Shown one piece after another: positions 9,053-20,845 of a DNA stretch of 64,000 nt (position 1 is the stretch's first letter; every line of letters begins with the position of its first letter). The stretch is taken from NCBI GenBank assembly GCA_017163975.1, contig JAFFSR010000008.1:2117501-2181500 (forward strand), read 5' to 3'. The DNA is from Anastatus disparis (lineage: Eukaryota > Arthropoda > Insecta > Hymenoptera > Eupelmidae). The notes below the pieces were generated by a model that was not told the origin of the DNA, searched no databases, and was given only the letters and a program-made list of their open reading frames with translations. A program made the translations under genes and the position numbers.

Positions 9053-10330
9053 TTATAAGCGTATATTCACTATATTTATAAAATAATATTATACACTATA
9101 CTTATAAAATAAGTTTTGTTTACTATACATATACTATAATTGTATCCACTATATATTTTATAAAACAATAAACGAAAAAATATAAAGTATACTCACCATC
9201 TTCTTCTTTCTTGACCAATATTGCACCTCATCCTAATAAAGTCGTTTTTTTTTTAAATTTGCAAAATATTTTATTGTTCAATTAAATTAATTCTAATTTT
9301 TTCTTGATTAATTTGAATAGTTTGATAAAATTTTATTAATAAATTTTATTAATAAATTTTTTTATAAATATTATGGAAAAAAGTTTGTCATCTCTAGATT
9401 AAATTATAAGTATATATATCCACGTGACGTCATAATGACCCACTCAGCTCCTGATACCAATCAGAGGTCATTCACGTCCGGGGAGGGTGGGGAGTGGGGC
9501 TTGGTTGTGACGCTCCATAGTGGTACCTATACTACTGACGAGAATTTCTATAGTTAGAGATAATAACAATGGAGGAAATACCTAGCGTAGATTACTGCGA
9601 ATTAACTTCTTAACACTAATCAAGTTCTCTTTAGTAATTAGGTAAAGGAAAATAAAATAATAAATCAATTAAACACTCTGAGGTTCTATGAACGGCTTTA
9701 TTCTTATTAATACTAACTGACAGAATTCTTATTGACTTAATCGCATTACTAATTTTCATTCTCAAAATTCAGTTTTAAGATTTTTATATATCTTTTTATG
9801 TATCTTTTTCTTTATTCTTACTCGCTTTCAACGTTTTGAAAGTCTTTAGAAATTCCACAGTTTGAAAATTAACATGTATAAATATTTAGTTTACTATTAC
9901 ACATTAGTTTAGTGAATAATAAAAAGCTAAAATAATTTGATCTTATTCTATCAATTCTATAGATTCTATTTAATGTAGGGTGCACTAATCTCATTTTACT
10001 TTTGTATAATAGATCATGAAAATAAAACTTATCTGTTGATGTCACAAGTTGGCCGACGGGCACAGCGTTGCCGGCTTTCTGGTTACCTCACGCTTGCTCT
10101 GTCTGCATTGTCTATGTGAATTATTCACCCGCACATTCAAGTGAACTGGTACACTTCAAGAAACTGCTATGATGTATCGGAACGTTGGCTCGGAATTCGC
10201 GTTATTAATTCAATTAACTCTTTGACGATTTTAACTTTTAGCTAATTAATTAATTTATAAGGAACAAAAAAAAAATAATTATTTTATGTAAACTCTGACC
10301 GATAAATGAAGTGAATTTGAAGTTGGACTT
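9053..10330. other. AT-rich intergenic DNA with one GC-richer island
   Basis: No gene is seen. The right end of the Polinton should lie here, but I could not find a terminal inverted repeat or a target duplication. A more GC-rich island at about 9418-9560 contains CCACGTGACGTCAT, where an E-box (CACGTG) and a CRE (TGACGTCA) overlap, as well as a G-rich run. A second GC-richer patch at 10040-10200 has an imperfect hairpin (TTCAAGTG/CACTTCAA). The rest is A/T runs. Confidence 0.5.
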
Positions 10331-10995
10331 ACAAGGAGAGTGTTTCACCTTCGGGTCACCGATTGGGCTCAAATTTGGGGAATGCTTTCTAAATGCAGAA
10401 ATATGAAGAAAGCCAAAATTTTAGAGGCCAACGCTCAAAATTTCTCTAGTTACAGGCCATTGAAGAAAATCACGAAACAAGTTACTAGCTTTTCAAACGC
10501 TTATAGTTCCACAGCATTGTTAGCTAGAAACTTGTACCTTTTTTTAAATGAAAGCTAAGCTCAAACTCTTTTGAAATAGCACCTGTAGTATCTCAAAATA
10601 TTATTTTTTTCCAAAGTTAGAGCGCAATGAAGATTTGACCTTAATTTTCTGTTTGAAACATTAATTAATAATAAAAGCTGAAATTAGGTCTAATCTTCAT
10701 TGCGCTCTAACTTTGGGAAAAAATAATATTTTGGGATGCTTTAGGTGCTATTTCGAAAGGATTTGAGCTCAGCTTTCATTTAAAAAAGGTATAAGCTTTT
10801 AGCTAACAATGCTGAGGAACTATAAGCATTTGAAAATCTAGTAACTTTTTTTGCGATTTTCTTCAATGGCCTATAACTAGAGAAATTTTGAGCGTTGGCC
10901 TCTAAAATTTTGGCTTTCTCCATGTTTCTGCATCCAGAAAACATTTCCCAAATTTGAGCCCAATCGGTGACCCGAAGGTGAAACACTCTCCTTGT
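10331..10995. mobile_element. 665-bp palindromic (foldback/MITE-like) element
   Basis: The left arm (10331 to about 10645) and the right arm (about 10682-10995) are inverted copies with scattered mismatches, separated by about 40 bases. The outer ends are ACAAGGAGAGTGTTTCACC on the left and its complement on the right. Both arms are open for some 70 codons and give near-identical peptides (FHLRVTDWAQIW and similar), but as arms of one palindrome these are more likely repeat sequence than genes. Target duplication is not clear. It lies beside a 15-bp-stem hairpin and a truncated Gypsy relic. Confidence 0.7.
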
Positions 10996-11117
10996 TAGAT
11001 TCACTAAGCAAACGATGAAACGGTTAAAGTTCGAAGTTGCAGCTGCAGCCTCGCGGGCTGCAGCGTACACGTACTGCTCTGCTAGCCTGGTCGCGCGCAT
11101 CTCTCTTCACGTTCGTT

Positions 11118-11158
11118 CCGTGGTTGAAGCTAAGCCGTCAGGCTAGCTTCAACCACGG
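11118..11158. repeat. Perfect 15-bp-stem hairpin
   Basis: CCGTGGTTGAAGCTA at 11118-11132 is followed after an 11-base loop by its exact complement ending at 11158. It lies just where the Gypsy relic begins and 120 bases from the large palindrome, so it may mark a junction or be the end of an insertion. Confidence 0.7.
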
Positions 11159-11164
11159 TCCACC

Positions 11165-12400
11165 AACTCACAGTCCACAGTGAGCGCATGGTTATAATTA
11201 GATATAACGGCATCTTCATTCGTAAGATAGCGTCTACCTATTAATCCATCCTGATCGATGGGAAATGATGGTCCTACTTAATGGAATTTCACTGGTTTTT
11301 TCCGTAGAGTGAGCCAGGTTGTACCATAAGTTTTTATACTCTCGTTGGTAATACCACTCAGTTCAGTACTTCGAGTAGGGTCGTATGGTATGCCGTCTCG
11401 TATTGCAGTGCACTTTACTAAATTGACTGCTGCACCGTTATTAATCATGAAAGTCATCTAAGGTTGTCTACCTTTAGTCACATGCAGTCTAATAGCGGTA
11501 GGTTCATCTAATTCGCTATTGTTGTCAGTAAGTTCCCTATACATGGAAACTTGTTTGCAGTTTCGTTTATCAACATCACCTGTGCTGGTTTCTGCTGAGT
11601 CAGTGGTTGCGGTGCACTCTGTGTTGCAGTTTGAGATGAGCTTGGTGACACTTGTCTCTGGCTCGTCGACTCTTGGTTGCGACGAGCCAGCTGCCAGTTT
11701 AAAGCAGGCTGGTTATTGAATGCAGGTTGTCATGGAGCTTCGGTCTGTATGGGAGGCATCCGGTTATAATTATTAGACGCTCTATAGGCATTATATCCTT
11801 GAGCATAACCTTGTGGTTGCTAGTAGTTGGCCGAAGGTCTTAATTCTCCGGGCCCATAAGGGTCGTATAGACGTGCATCCTGAGAAAACATCTGCTGTTG
11901 TTGCTGAGTATATTGCGGTCGAGGCGTATAGTGATTTTGATTAAACCTCTGCTGTGAGTTATTCACGTTATAATTTTGCGATATCTGCCTGACTTGAGGT
12001 TGATTGGTTCTTTGCACATTATAATTTGTGCGTCCCTGCCTCTGTTGAGATCCAGGTGGCATATTATTATTTACCATGGGTTGAGATGCGTAGTTTTCGC
12101 TTTGATGCCTATTTTGCCCATTATACCAGTTGTTGGGATTCTTTGGCTTCCATTGGTTTACAGCCGAAAATTCGGTCTGTTCCCAATTTACCTTAGGAAT
12201 TTGTCCGTGGAACTTATATCTGGTATCCGGCAATATCTTAGCTTCCGTGCGGGTCTCTATTCGCACTGCATCCTTATATGTGTCAGCTAGAGTGGCAGGG
12301 TTTTTCCCATCCACTTGCACAGAGATGTCAGTGAGTAATCCTCTGATGAAGATCGTTCGTCATTCTTACTTCCAGTTCGCGTTTTCTCTAGTTACAATTG
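11165..12400 (-). pseudogene. Truncated Ty3/Gypsy relic: gag C-terminus and protease
   Basis: On the minus strand, 12400 to about 11820 encodes a gag end with QVDGKNPATLADTYKDAVRI, RIETR, DTRYKF and a Gln/Asn-rich tail. From about 11480 to 11165 comes a protease-like stretch with FMINNGAAVNLVK and GLIGRRYL. Both parts match the larger Gypsy element at 46.5-55.7 kb (RIETR, DTRYKF, FMIDNGATVKIVK, GMLGRRYL). Several stops and shifts break it. Reverse transcriptase and integrase are absent, cut off at about 11160 next to the hairpin. The protease triad is N-N-G where D-T/S-G is expected. Confidence 0.75.
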
Positions 12401-15400
12401 GTACTAAGTCTTACTAAATACCCCCAAAATAATAACAATAGATTAATTTCGTGATTATACACGGCAAAATTCTCCTTGAATTTACTCTTCTAGCTACTAC
12501 TAGATTCAATTAGTAGGACTTCGCACCTAAAGAAAAATTTACACAGTTAGTGAATTCAAATTTATAATTTCTTAATTAAAACCCTGGCAATTCGCCACGC
12601 ATTCACGCGTCCAGGTGCGATGCAATAGTTAAAGTTTATTTTTTTATGATTAAAAGGCTAAAAGACAAAACAAATAATAAAAATTTAAAAATAACGAAAA
12701 TAAAATAAATTGAAACATTTTTTGTTTTTAGAAATTCCCTCAGTGTGTTCAGAGCCGTATACATAGCATGTGCGCGTTTTATTAACCTTACTTTTCGTTC
12801 AGTCGATCCACCTCACTATTTTCGTTCACCGAACATTTAGTAGCAAAAAGGATTTGTATGTGTTTATACTTATACCCTATGGGTAGTATCAAATATAGAA
12901 AGGCGGGAATTTATTTGACATCTGACCCTAAAACTGATTTTGGATCTAAGAATTCGGAATAACGTACGCAACGCATTATTTATTGTGATCTTAGAAAAAT
13001 ATCGAGAAAATGTGGACCTTTAGTCAAAAGATGCGTATCAGTAGCTGCAGTACGCTAATAAAAGATTATTGCCTAGCAACAATCTCCCAACGTATTTGCA
13101 GTGTAATCCGATGATATCACGTCAAAGGAAGAAATTGGGAAAAATTTAGAATAAGGAAAAAACACAATTTAAAGAATTATTCCTGGCCATTTCAGAACCA
13201 TCAGTCGTATTACAAACGTTGGTGTGGTGATAGGTTTTCATTGGAAACATATAGGGACTTATCCAACAGGTGGTATTATTTAGGAAACCATTAAATTAAA
13301 GATACTTAATGGCAAAAAAAGAAAAATGTATCTGTGCTTGAATAAATTTCAATACAAAGATGAATCAAATTCTCGCGCTTGCTTAATGGTAAGACGAGGA
13401 TCGCAACATAGTCGTAGAGTAGTAGACAAAGTCAGTAATATACGACTTGTAAAGGAAATTTTTTTTTATCTAAAAGACCCTCAGAGTGTAGCATTCCATT
13501 AAAATGGAATTGAGTTTGGTAAACTATTCAGAGATCCGTGACAGATCCAGAGGTAGTTCATACGTGGAAGTTATAGAGTTGTCATAGAGAATTTTATTAG
13601 AGGTTATTGTTACTAGGTATTTTCCTTCTTTTATATCTAAATTCTTTAATAACGGGAAACTCCAGATTTGGACTAAAATACCGTGTCCCGCCGCTGAAAG
13701 TAATCTGTAGCATAGCTACCCAAAAAGTAGAAAAAGTAGTGCAAAAAGAATTCAGAAAACTCCTGGTATAAGCAAACCGAGAGGATATAAGAATTGCTGG
13801 GGTTAAAACTTTTTATTAGATACACTGTAGGGACACAATGAATCCTCTAAATATCTAATTAAGTTAAATAAAGTTATCTTTTATAAATACCTAGTAATAT
13901 AAGGATGATGAAATTCTTGTAAATAAAATTTTAGAATTTAAAGGATGGAAGAATGAATGTAAAACGTTGAATTTTACATGAATCCAGGGTAATGTAATCG
14001 AAAAAATAATTCAAGTAAACTAAATGTTAGTTAAATAAATATTGTTATGGCAGTCGTGGGACTGGCCGATAGAAGTGATAACTTGAAATATTGTAGGTTG
14101 AAATGTGTTATGTGCTGTGTGTAATGCATGATATGCCGTTCTAGTCTGGGAATCCCTGTGGGATTTCCAATTGCGAGGATTAAGGAATTTAATTAGCATG
14201 CAGGCCTTCGTAAAACATCACAAGAAGCAATCCCTCGATAAAATCTAAATTTTATAAAAGTGACTATGAATTTTATCACTACCTATCGAAGAATTGAAAA
14301 TAGTGTGTTCTTTAAAAACAATTATACCTGAGAAGAATTACAGGTATTGAATAGATATTATAGGACCAGACAATAGGGTAAAACTCATTACCACACCATC
14401 TTCTATAGGGCCTATACAGAAAAACCCCAAAAGTATTATTAATAAAAAGGTCAAAGTACCGCCAACAAAGAAGTCAGGATGCCCAGCTATATCTTCAAAT
14501 CGATATAATCCTTTTACAATCAAAGAAGGAATTAAATATTATCAAATATTATCAATAAGATATGATACACCAGAGCCAGACTTTTCCGATAAACCTTTTG
14601 AAGTAGCTTGTGAAAGAAGTTTCTTATTTTTGATACGTTTCAAATAATTTAGTTAGAGTTTGCAGTTAAAATTTGCATGATGATTTCAAATCACATAAGT
14701 TATGGAATCACGACTAACAATTCTGAAACTGTTGGTGGTGATGCCCAATCATATTATAATATAAAAGACGAAAGAATAAATAATTCTGGGGATAAAAACT
14801 TATGTTTTAGTAATGATATTGAGAGCGAGGACACAATTTAACAAAAATGTATCTAATTTAAATAATTTCGTAAGTCACTTGTTGACCTCCTCCCCTTACT
14901 AAGTTTATTGTCGTCCCCGACAATTAATTTTGTCTTAAAAGTGTAAGGAGTCGGATTTTTCTTCAAGGAGCACTTTTTAAGGAATACAAGTAATGAAATG
15001 AAATACAATGAGAAATTTTCACTGACAGTGTTGATTTGCTGTAAAGTCACAGCAGTTAAGGCGATTGAAACCCTTGAATTTATTGTGAAAATACAATAAT
15101 TCGAACTTGGCATGATCGTGTTGCGTTCAGTCTTGATGACTACTTAGAAGGAGTTTTTGCGAAACTTGTAATAATATTTGAGAAACAAAATCAGTCCGAG
15201 ACCACGACTCCAATTTAATTGGAATCTGATCAATAGTTTTATTTTAGGTTTTAAGATGGAAGTGTTAATTGACAGAAATAAGGTGTTAATCCGTTTAATT
15301 TATTTAATGAAAATTTTCCTTTAATTAGATTTAATAATGTTATAAAATTTAATGCATTGAAGATTTTGTTTCTGCGTAAAATATTGAGTGATACTTCCAA

Positions 15401-17017
15401 GGTTAAATACCAACATCTAGAATTGAAGTTGAACTGTTGGAATAGATTTTTATAAAAAAAGTTATGATTTAGAAATGTAGAACTGTGGTGTGTTGTTAGA
15501 AAAGTAACATAACGCAAAGACACATCTAAAAGAAAATATGTACCTCAAAGTTCAAGTACATTGACTCAACAGATAAATCAATATTGATCACAACCAGTTA
15601 TTAGAAAGATTATCAGAGATTACTTGGTTATGAATAAGATCTCAATATTACTGATTTACCACCTTTAGGAGTAAGAATCAGAACCGAGAGTTTACAGATA
15701 TTCGGCGTTTAGGAAAATCTGTATTAATAAGTATAATATTTTGGAAGCATAGGATGTAGAAGTTGTGATAAATTGTGTACTAAAATGCGTTGTTAGAGAT
15801 TAATCATAGGAGCTTTTTTGTGTTGAAAAGAAATACCGGGAAATCTTTGACCATACTTGTTTTTCTTTTTTTTTGTACGAAAAACTGTAATATAAGTAGG
15901 ATAGGATATTATTTATGAAAATTAAGAATATTTTAAACGAAAAAACTGAGAGTGTTGATCTCTAGCAATGGTGACGGCGTTAGCATTATTATAGAAATTA
16001 AATTATTTAGCAAAACTGTTAGAGGATTTCCCCATTACCAATTAAGAGTTAATGAATCATTATATTTAATTCATAACATGAGAGTATTTCAGTAAATTTT
16101 AATTGAAATAAATCCACGGATGTCTGGTCAATGCATGTTGCTGAGATCTAACGGTTTACATCGCGATCGAAATTTTCGACGAATGGTAAGTCGATACAAA
16201 GCTGGTCAACAGTTTTATATTTTATATTATTAGCAGAATTTTAAAAGGGTTTGAAGAAAATAAAGATTTTTTCTTTGGATAAGAAGTTAATGTTTAGGAA
16301 AATATTAGGAATTAATTTAGGAATTTATTATGATACACATCCGGTCCTATCTACATTACGTAGTTTTCAAAAATATTGTGAAGAGTCCTCCCGGGGCTTT
16401 TTTAATTTGGAAAAGATCCTAATAGAATTCTAACGAAAAATGATTTCAATTATTTTATTGCAATTCTATAAACAAATTAAAGGTCAACATATTATTCCCA
16501 AAGTGTTCATACCTAGGGCGTAATTTTCCACAATGGGGAATAATTATTCAAGGAGTCTTTAATAAGAAATAAAAAACTAGATATTTTAAATGTATAAAAT
16601 AAGTAATAAAATGCAAAGATAGTACATTATCGATCAAGAAATGCACATTGATCATTCTTGAGCGATCAATACGCATGTATGATTCAATATACTAAAATTT
16701 GCTTCCCAGGCCGAGATATTTAGGATTTTTTCGTACGACGCAAAATGGTCATTTTGCGGTTTAGGATAGAAAAGTGAAAATGCTTTAAACCAGCGTTATA
16801 ATTTATAAAAATTTTATTTTTAGAAAAAGTATCAAGTTAGAATAAAAGAAAACGAGAGTGATAGTGATACATCGGTACAACGTACAATACGACAAAAATT
16901 TCTTACATACGTTAGAAGCGTTGGAGCCAATCTGTCGAATTTTCATAGGTTTCCAGCCTTTAGAAAATTAGAATAGAGATAGAAGTGATCAATAGTTTTA
17001 TTTCATTTTCATTAATA
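12401..17017. other. AT-rich DNA without recognisable genes
   Basis: No coding region can be supported. The right part of the Gypsy relic (leader and 5' LTR) may lie at about 12400-12900 but no LTR pair is visible. A polypurine-tract-like site is at 14881-14935. A hairpin with TCAAGAA/TTCTTGA arms is at about 16636-16671. Open stretches of 60-90 codons on both strands have low-complexity composition and no motif. Confidence 0.5.
14881..14935 (-). promoter_or_regulatory. Polypurine-tract region of a lost Gypsy element
   Basis: Read on the + strand, GTCACTTGTTGA is followed by CCTCCTCCCCTTACTAAG and then GTCGTCCCCGAC. The same order occurs at the left LTR edge of the Gypsy element at 47317-47365 (GTCACTTAACA, a C-run, CTTACTTAG, GTCGTC...GAC). 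On the minus strand this is the conserved sequence before a 3' LTR with its purine run. No pol genes are left to its right, so it marks the end of a deleted copy. Confidence 0.5.
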
Positions 17018-17295
17018 CACTGAGAAAAATAAATTATAACTTTAGTCATATATAGTAATAAAAATTACTTTATTTTATAGGAGAGCTGGGACATTTCTGC
17101 ATTATGACGATTTTTATTACATTTATAACAAATATTACTATAAATTTTATAAGGTTGGCAACAATCGTTTAAGAAATGAAACTATATCTTATTGGAGAAA
17201 TTGCTATATTACATAGTAAAAATTATGCTATAGTAAAATTTTTTATGACAAAGTAAAAATATTTGATATCTAAAGTTAGAATTAATGTTATAAAA

Positions 17296-17379
17296 ATAAT
17301 AAATTTTATTATGAATATAATAAATTTCATTAGGCATATAATAAATTTTATTATAAATATAATAAATTTTACTATTTCA
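17296..17379. repeat. Minisatellite, four copies of 21 bp
   Basis: Four units beginning ATAATAAATTT start at 17296, 17317, 17338 and 17359, with a few differences between units. As 21 is a multiple of three, it creates open frames with a seven-residue repeat on both strands; these are not genes. Confidence 0.8.
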
Positions 17380-17496
17380 AATAGTAATGTCGAGTCGATG
17401 ATCTGTAAATTTATTTCAAACCTCAAAATTTTCTACCAAATTGAAAGTATAGATGTGTAACATATGTAGACGATTCGAAATTCTATAAGTAACATG

Positions 17497-17570
17497 TCGT
17501 AATAGCGCAGTCGGTAACGTTCACGCTTTCCAGTCTCGAGGTCCCGGGTTCGACTCCACTTCAGGCCCGT
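17497..17570 (+). pseudogene. tRNA-like sequence (pseudo-tRNA or SINE head)
   Basis: TAGCGCAGTCGGTA fits the tRNA A box and GGTTCGACTCC fits the B box, and the spacing is that of a tRNA. The anticodon arm does not pair well, and the acceptor ends (GTCGTAA and TCAGGC) are not complementary, so it is not a functional tRNA. It is followed by CCCG and a T-run that could end Pol III transcription. It lies inside the TIR element. A tRNA-derived SINE head is the main alternative. Confidence 0.6.
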
Positions 17571-17800
17571 TTTTTTCTTAGGTAATTTATTTTAAAAAAA
17601 TTAGTTAATAAAATTTAAATTAATATATTAAATGAATTTAAAAAATTTCAATGACAAATTTCGGGTACAAAAAAAAAAAATATTTGTTTTCATAAATTTT
17701 ACTATGTAATATAGTAATTTTTATTATAACGCAGAAATGTCCCACTCATACTATATAATATAGTGATTTTTAATACAATCTATAGTTATATTTATTATAG

Positions 17801-17926
17801 TGTTAAGTCCTGGCTTTCACCAGGACTAAATGAAAGTGTTTATGTTATTGAATTATATCAATTAATTGCATAGAATATATATAAATTATGTTCGTTTGAA
17901 ATATTGAATTTATTTATAAAATGTAT
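17801..17926 (-). repeat. 3' LTR (left copy), the part shared with the right copy
   Basis: Starts TGTTAAGTCCTGGCTTTCAC on the + strand and can be aligned with 32013-32138. CCTGG...CCAGG makes a small hairpin at the edge. The LTR surely goes on to the right, but its inner end was not found: no clear CA followed by a pyrimidine run was decisive between 18.4 and 19.5 kb. Confidence 0.8.
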
Positions 17927-18228
17927 GTCATAAAGATAAAGATGTATGAATCTAGTGGTGGAAAAACTCCACCAATATTTAATTGAACGAAATCGCTCTC
18001 ACAATTGAATATTATTAAAAGATAAGTTCAAAACTTTGAAATAATGATTTTAATAAATAATCATATATTCTTACCTTGTAGTACTCGTTAAGTAGATTGG
18101 TGCTGGGTATGGGCAGACAAATTAATTGATATAGGCACGATTTGAAATAAGACTCGAGTCTAATATAAGAAACTTTTAAGATATTTATTGACACTTGTGA
18201 AAATAATTAATATTAAATACAATAACTT

Positions 18229-18262
18229 TATTTGAATTTGAATTTGAATTTGAATTTGAATT
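18229..18262. repeat. Microsatellite (TTTGAA)n
   Basis: Five to six perfect hexamer units in the left LTR region of the Gypsy element. Confidence 0.9.
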
Positions 18263-18585
18263 ACAGGATTTACGACTTGGTACCAACGATGATCCTGGGG
18301 TAGTGCTGACTGCCGTCAATTTCAGTCGGCTTTTATAATTTTTTATCTTTGACATAATTTCATTAGGTAAAAAGTGGATCTTGTTCTTCTTATAAATAAT
18401 TTCAAAATGTGAGTTTCGTTTTGTAATTTTGAATCGATGAATTTCGTTTGTTCAATATCAACTTTAAGTTTCTTTATTGCTTAGGTTAACACATTCTTTT
18501 ATTGTTCGATGACTGTTTAATTAGTTCATCAATATCATGTTAGTAAAAAGATATTTTAACAATTGTAAGTTAAAAATAATATATA

Positions 18586-18787
18586 AGGATACGTTGTGAC
18601 GTAACACCTTGGGGCTCAAGAGATTGCATATCGGAAGGATAGGCAATCGTAAAAACAACAGTTATCGAACAATTTACAGATAATTATTACAAGCCTAATT
18701 GATAAATTTACATATTTTTATATTTGAATAAATACTAATGCACAAGGGTACGTTTTATTTCGTACACCTTGGGGCTCAAAGATTGTA
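18586..18787. repeat. Pair of direct repeats of about 42 bp
   Basis: Segments 18586-18626 and 18744-18787 share AAGG(A/G)TACGT near the start, ACACCTTGGGGCTCAA in the middle (18604 and 18764) and AGATTG at the end, with AT-rich DNA between them. Their spacing is about 160 bases. They lie near the 3' LTR of the Gypsy element and their role is unknown. Confidence 0.7.
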
Positions 18788-19080
18788 CATAAACCATCAT
18801 AATAAGTAGTAAAATGTATTTTACAATGATTTTGGTGTGTTTAACAAAAGGTGAATAACATATTGCTAATACCATCACGTTTGTGTAAGTAAGAAAACAG
18901 AAAAATCTAATTGAACATATATACATATATATAATTTTTTTTTTTTTTTCTCCTTTTGTTTTTATCTTATTCTATGAAATATTAGTATTTATATTTATTA
19001 TTGAATTCTTGTTATTTATATCTATCCTTTACTTTTATGTTTAGATTGTCGATTGGCAATTAAAACGTATATTTCGCTGA

Positions 19081-19356
19081 ATGGATCGGCGTCATAATGA
19101 TGCATGGTGGTTGGACGGAGAGAGTGAGTTTGATGGCTGGTATTTATGCTACCTCTTCCGTTGTGAAGAACGGATTGCCATTGTACAAGGAAAACGTATG
19201 TTAATGAGGGTAATACAGGATAATTTCCATATGTACGTCGGTGAAAATTTGGTGTCTATCGGTAAACTTGCATCTGATTTGCCAGTGAGAAGAACACCCG
19301 AATTGGTCCCGATTGATTGCCAGCCTCAAAATCTCTCCGAAGAATCATGGAACTGA
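19081..19356 (+). CDS. Unrecognised 91-residue ORF antisense to the retrotransposon
   Basis: The ORF begins at ATG 19081 and is clearly richer in G and C than its surroundings. The protein has an unusual aromatic and acidic start (DAWWLDGESEFDGWYLCYLF), a hydrophobic/basic middle (RIAIVQGKRMLMRVIQ) and a short proline-containing tail. No family is recognised. It lies between the left LTR and env, on the opposite strand to gag-pol-env. It could be a captured gene fragment, an accessory or antisense gene of the element, or chance. The following bases are a (TA) run. Confidence 0.35.
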   Translation: MDRRHNDAWWLDGESEFDGWYLCYLFRCEERIAIVQGKRMLMRVIQDNFHMYVGENLVSIGKLASDLPVRRTPELVPIDCQPQNLSEESWN

Positions 19357-19684
19357 GTTCGAATATATATATATATATATATTTTTTTTTATTTGTTATT
19401 AATTAAATTATTAATTACTTATTAATTAATCTACGCATGTACATATTTCTTCCTTTTTTTCTTATTTGTTACATAAATTATTATATATATGAATATAAAT
19501 TGTTTGTTGTCTCTTTTTTTTTCTTTTTCCTTACATCCCTTAATCTTTAACTGTTTAATAGTGAGAAAAATTTATAAGTTTCATAGATTGTAATATTAAT
19601 GTTAAGAGTCAGCTGTATACCGACACAGTTACCTGTTTTACCGAATCTATTTAAAATTTATTTTTTATAAAAACTAATAGCTTT

Positions 19685-19938
19685 AGGCAGAAATAAAGAG
19701 ATGGTTTCGATTCGTGTAATAGAAAGCAATATTTTCTCTGATAAGAATAATTTAATTCCACCGTTTTATTTTCAAGAAAAGTTGGAATAACTTGAAAATC
19801 CCATTATTTGACACTAATTTCTAATTTTTAAGTTATTCCAACTTTTCTTAAATACGAAGCAATAAAATTAATTCATACTAATCAAAGAAAATATTACATT
19901 TTATTGAACACATCGAAACCATCTCTTTATTTTTGCCT
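19685..19938. mobile_element. 254-bp palindromic MITE
   Basis: The left arm begins AGGCAGAAATAAAGAGATGG and the right arm ends with its complement; the pairing continues inward for about 110 bases with mismatches, to AAGTTGGAATAACTT on the left and AAGTTATTCCAACTT on the right. There is no coding capacity. It is inserted in the non-coding part of the Gypsy element before env. Confidence 0.75.
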
Positions 19939-20275
19939 CTTGTTGCTAATTTTGGGAAAAAAGTCAATTTTTTAATTAGAAAAGGACAGAGATACAGCGG
20001 ACTCTTAAATTCAGATTTTTTTTTTATTATCATTCATTTCAAATTTGATAAATCGTAAAATTTTTTTTTATATTGCAAAAAAGAAAAAAAAAAGAAAATA
20101 ATAAGTGTATTAGACATTTTTAAATAATTATTTTTTTAATGATAAGTTATCTGATAAATTATAAACTTTTTACTTAAACTATTTGTATAATTTTAATTGT
20201 AACGATCCTTTTGTTTTTTTTGTTTAATTTTAAAAATATACTTTTGAAATATGCTATGTTTTATAAAACTTGAAC

Positions 20276-20845
20276 ATATATGAATGACATATGATCAGTG
20301 TCATTCACCCCTTCCCACACAAAGTTGAATCGGAAACGATTCAGTAAAAAAAACAAAAGGATTGTTTTACAATGAACTCAAAAATGACGTCTTAATAAAC
20401 TTAAAGTATCAAACTTTTAAATTCTAGTTTCATAAAAGAGTCATCTTTTATAAAATTATAACTTTACTCTGCATTTTTTGTTAGATTACTTCTCAAACAA
20501 TAATATGCTAAATAATGCAACTTGAAGGATAATTAACAAAAAAGAATTTTTTATTATCTTAGTTTCCACCTGATCTTTTTTATATGTATTCGTAGAAGGT
20601 TTAGATTTTGATGGATAATATCTAAAAATCTAAATGAAATATGTGCTTACTAAAGTATATAAATCAATGACACGCAGAAAAATAAATTAAATAAAATTTA
20701 TAATCGCTTTACTATAGATGTGTATCAAGCATCCATCATGTGTTGTTTTTTTAATTTTTTTATTGTTAGATCAAATATGCTTACGATGTCATTTGATATT
20801 CACAGTTTAGGTGAATGACACGCGCGCATAGTGTCATTCATTCTT
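20276..20845. repeat. Inverted GTGTCATTCACC/GGTGAATGACAC pair
   Basis: GTGTCATTCACC at about 20299 and GGTGAATGACAC at about 20810 form inverted ends about 520 bases apart. Just outside each is a further copy of the same core in the opposite sense (TGAATGACA at about 20280, TGTCATTCA at about 20832), so each end is itself a small palindrome. The inner sequence is A/T runs without genes. A MITE is possible. Confidence 0.45.

Larger units (their letters stand above)
17018..17800. mobile_element. TIR element (MITE-like) abutting the LTR retrotransposon
   Basis: The left end (17018 to about 17125) and the right end (about 17690-17798) are inverted relatives. The clearest shared segment is TGGGACATTTCTGC followed by a TTATG/TTATA and A/T-rich bases, and outside it both ends have CT...AATAAAT...ATAAC. 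Inside are a 21-bp minisatellite and a tRNA-like sequence. The right end touches the first base of the Gypsy LTR at 17801, so the retrotransposon may have inserted at or into this element. Confidence 0.55.

Noticed and set aside
10340..11100. Two similar predicted peptides (FHLRVTDWAQIW type) on opposite strands
   Set aside because: They are the two arms of one palindrome; a repeat explains both.
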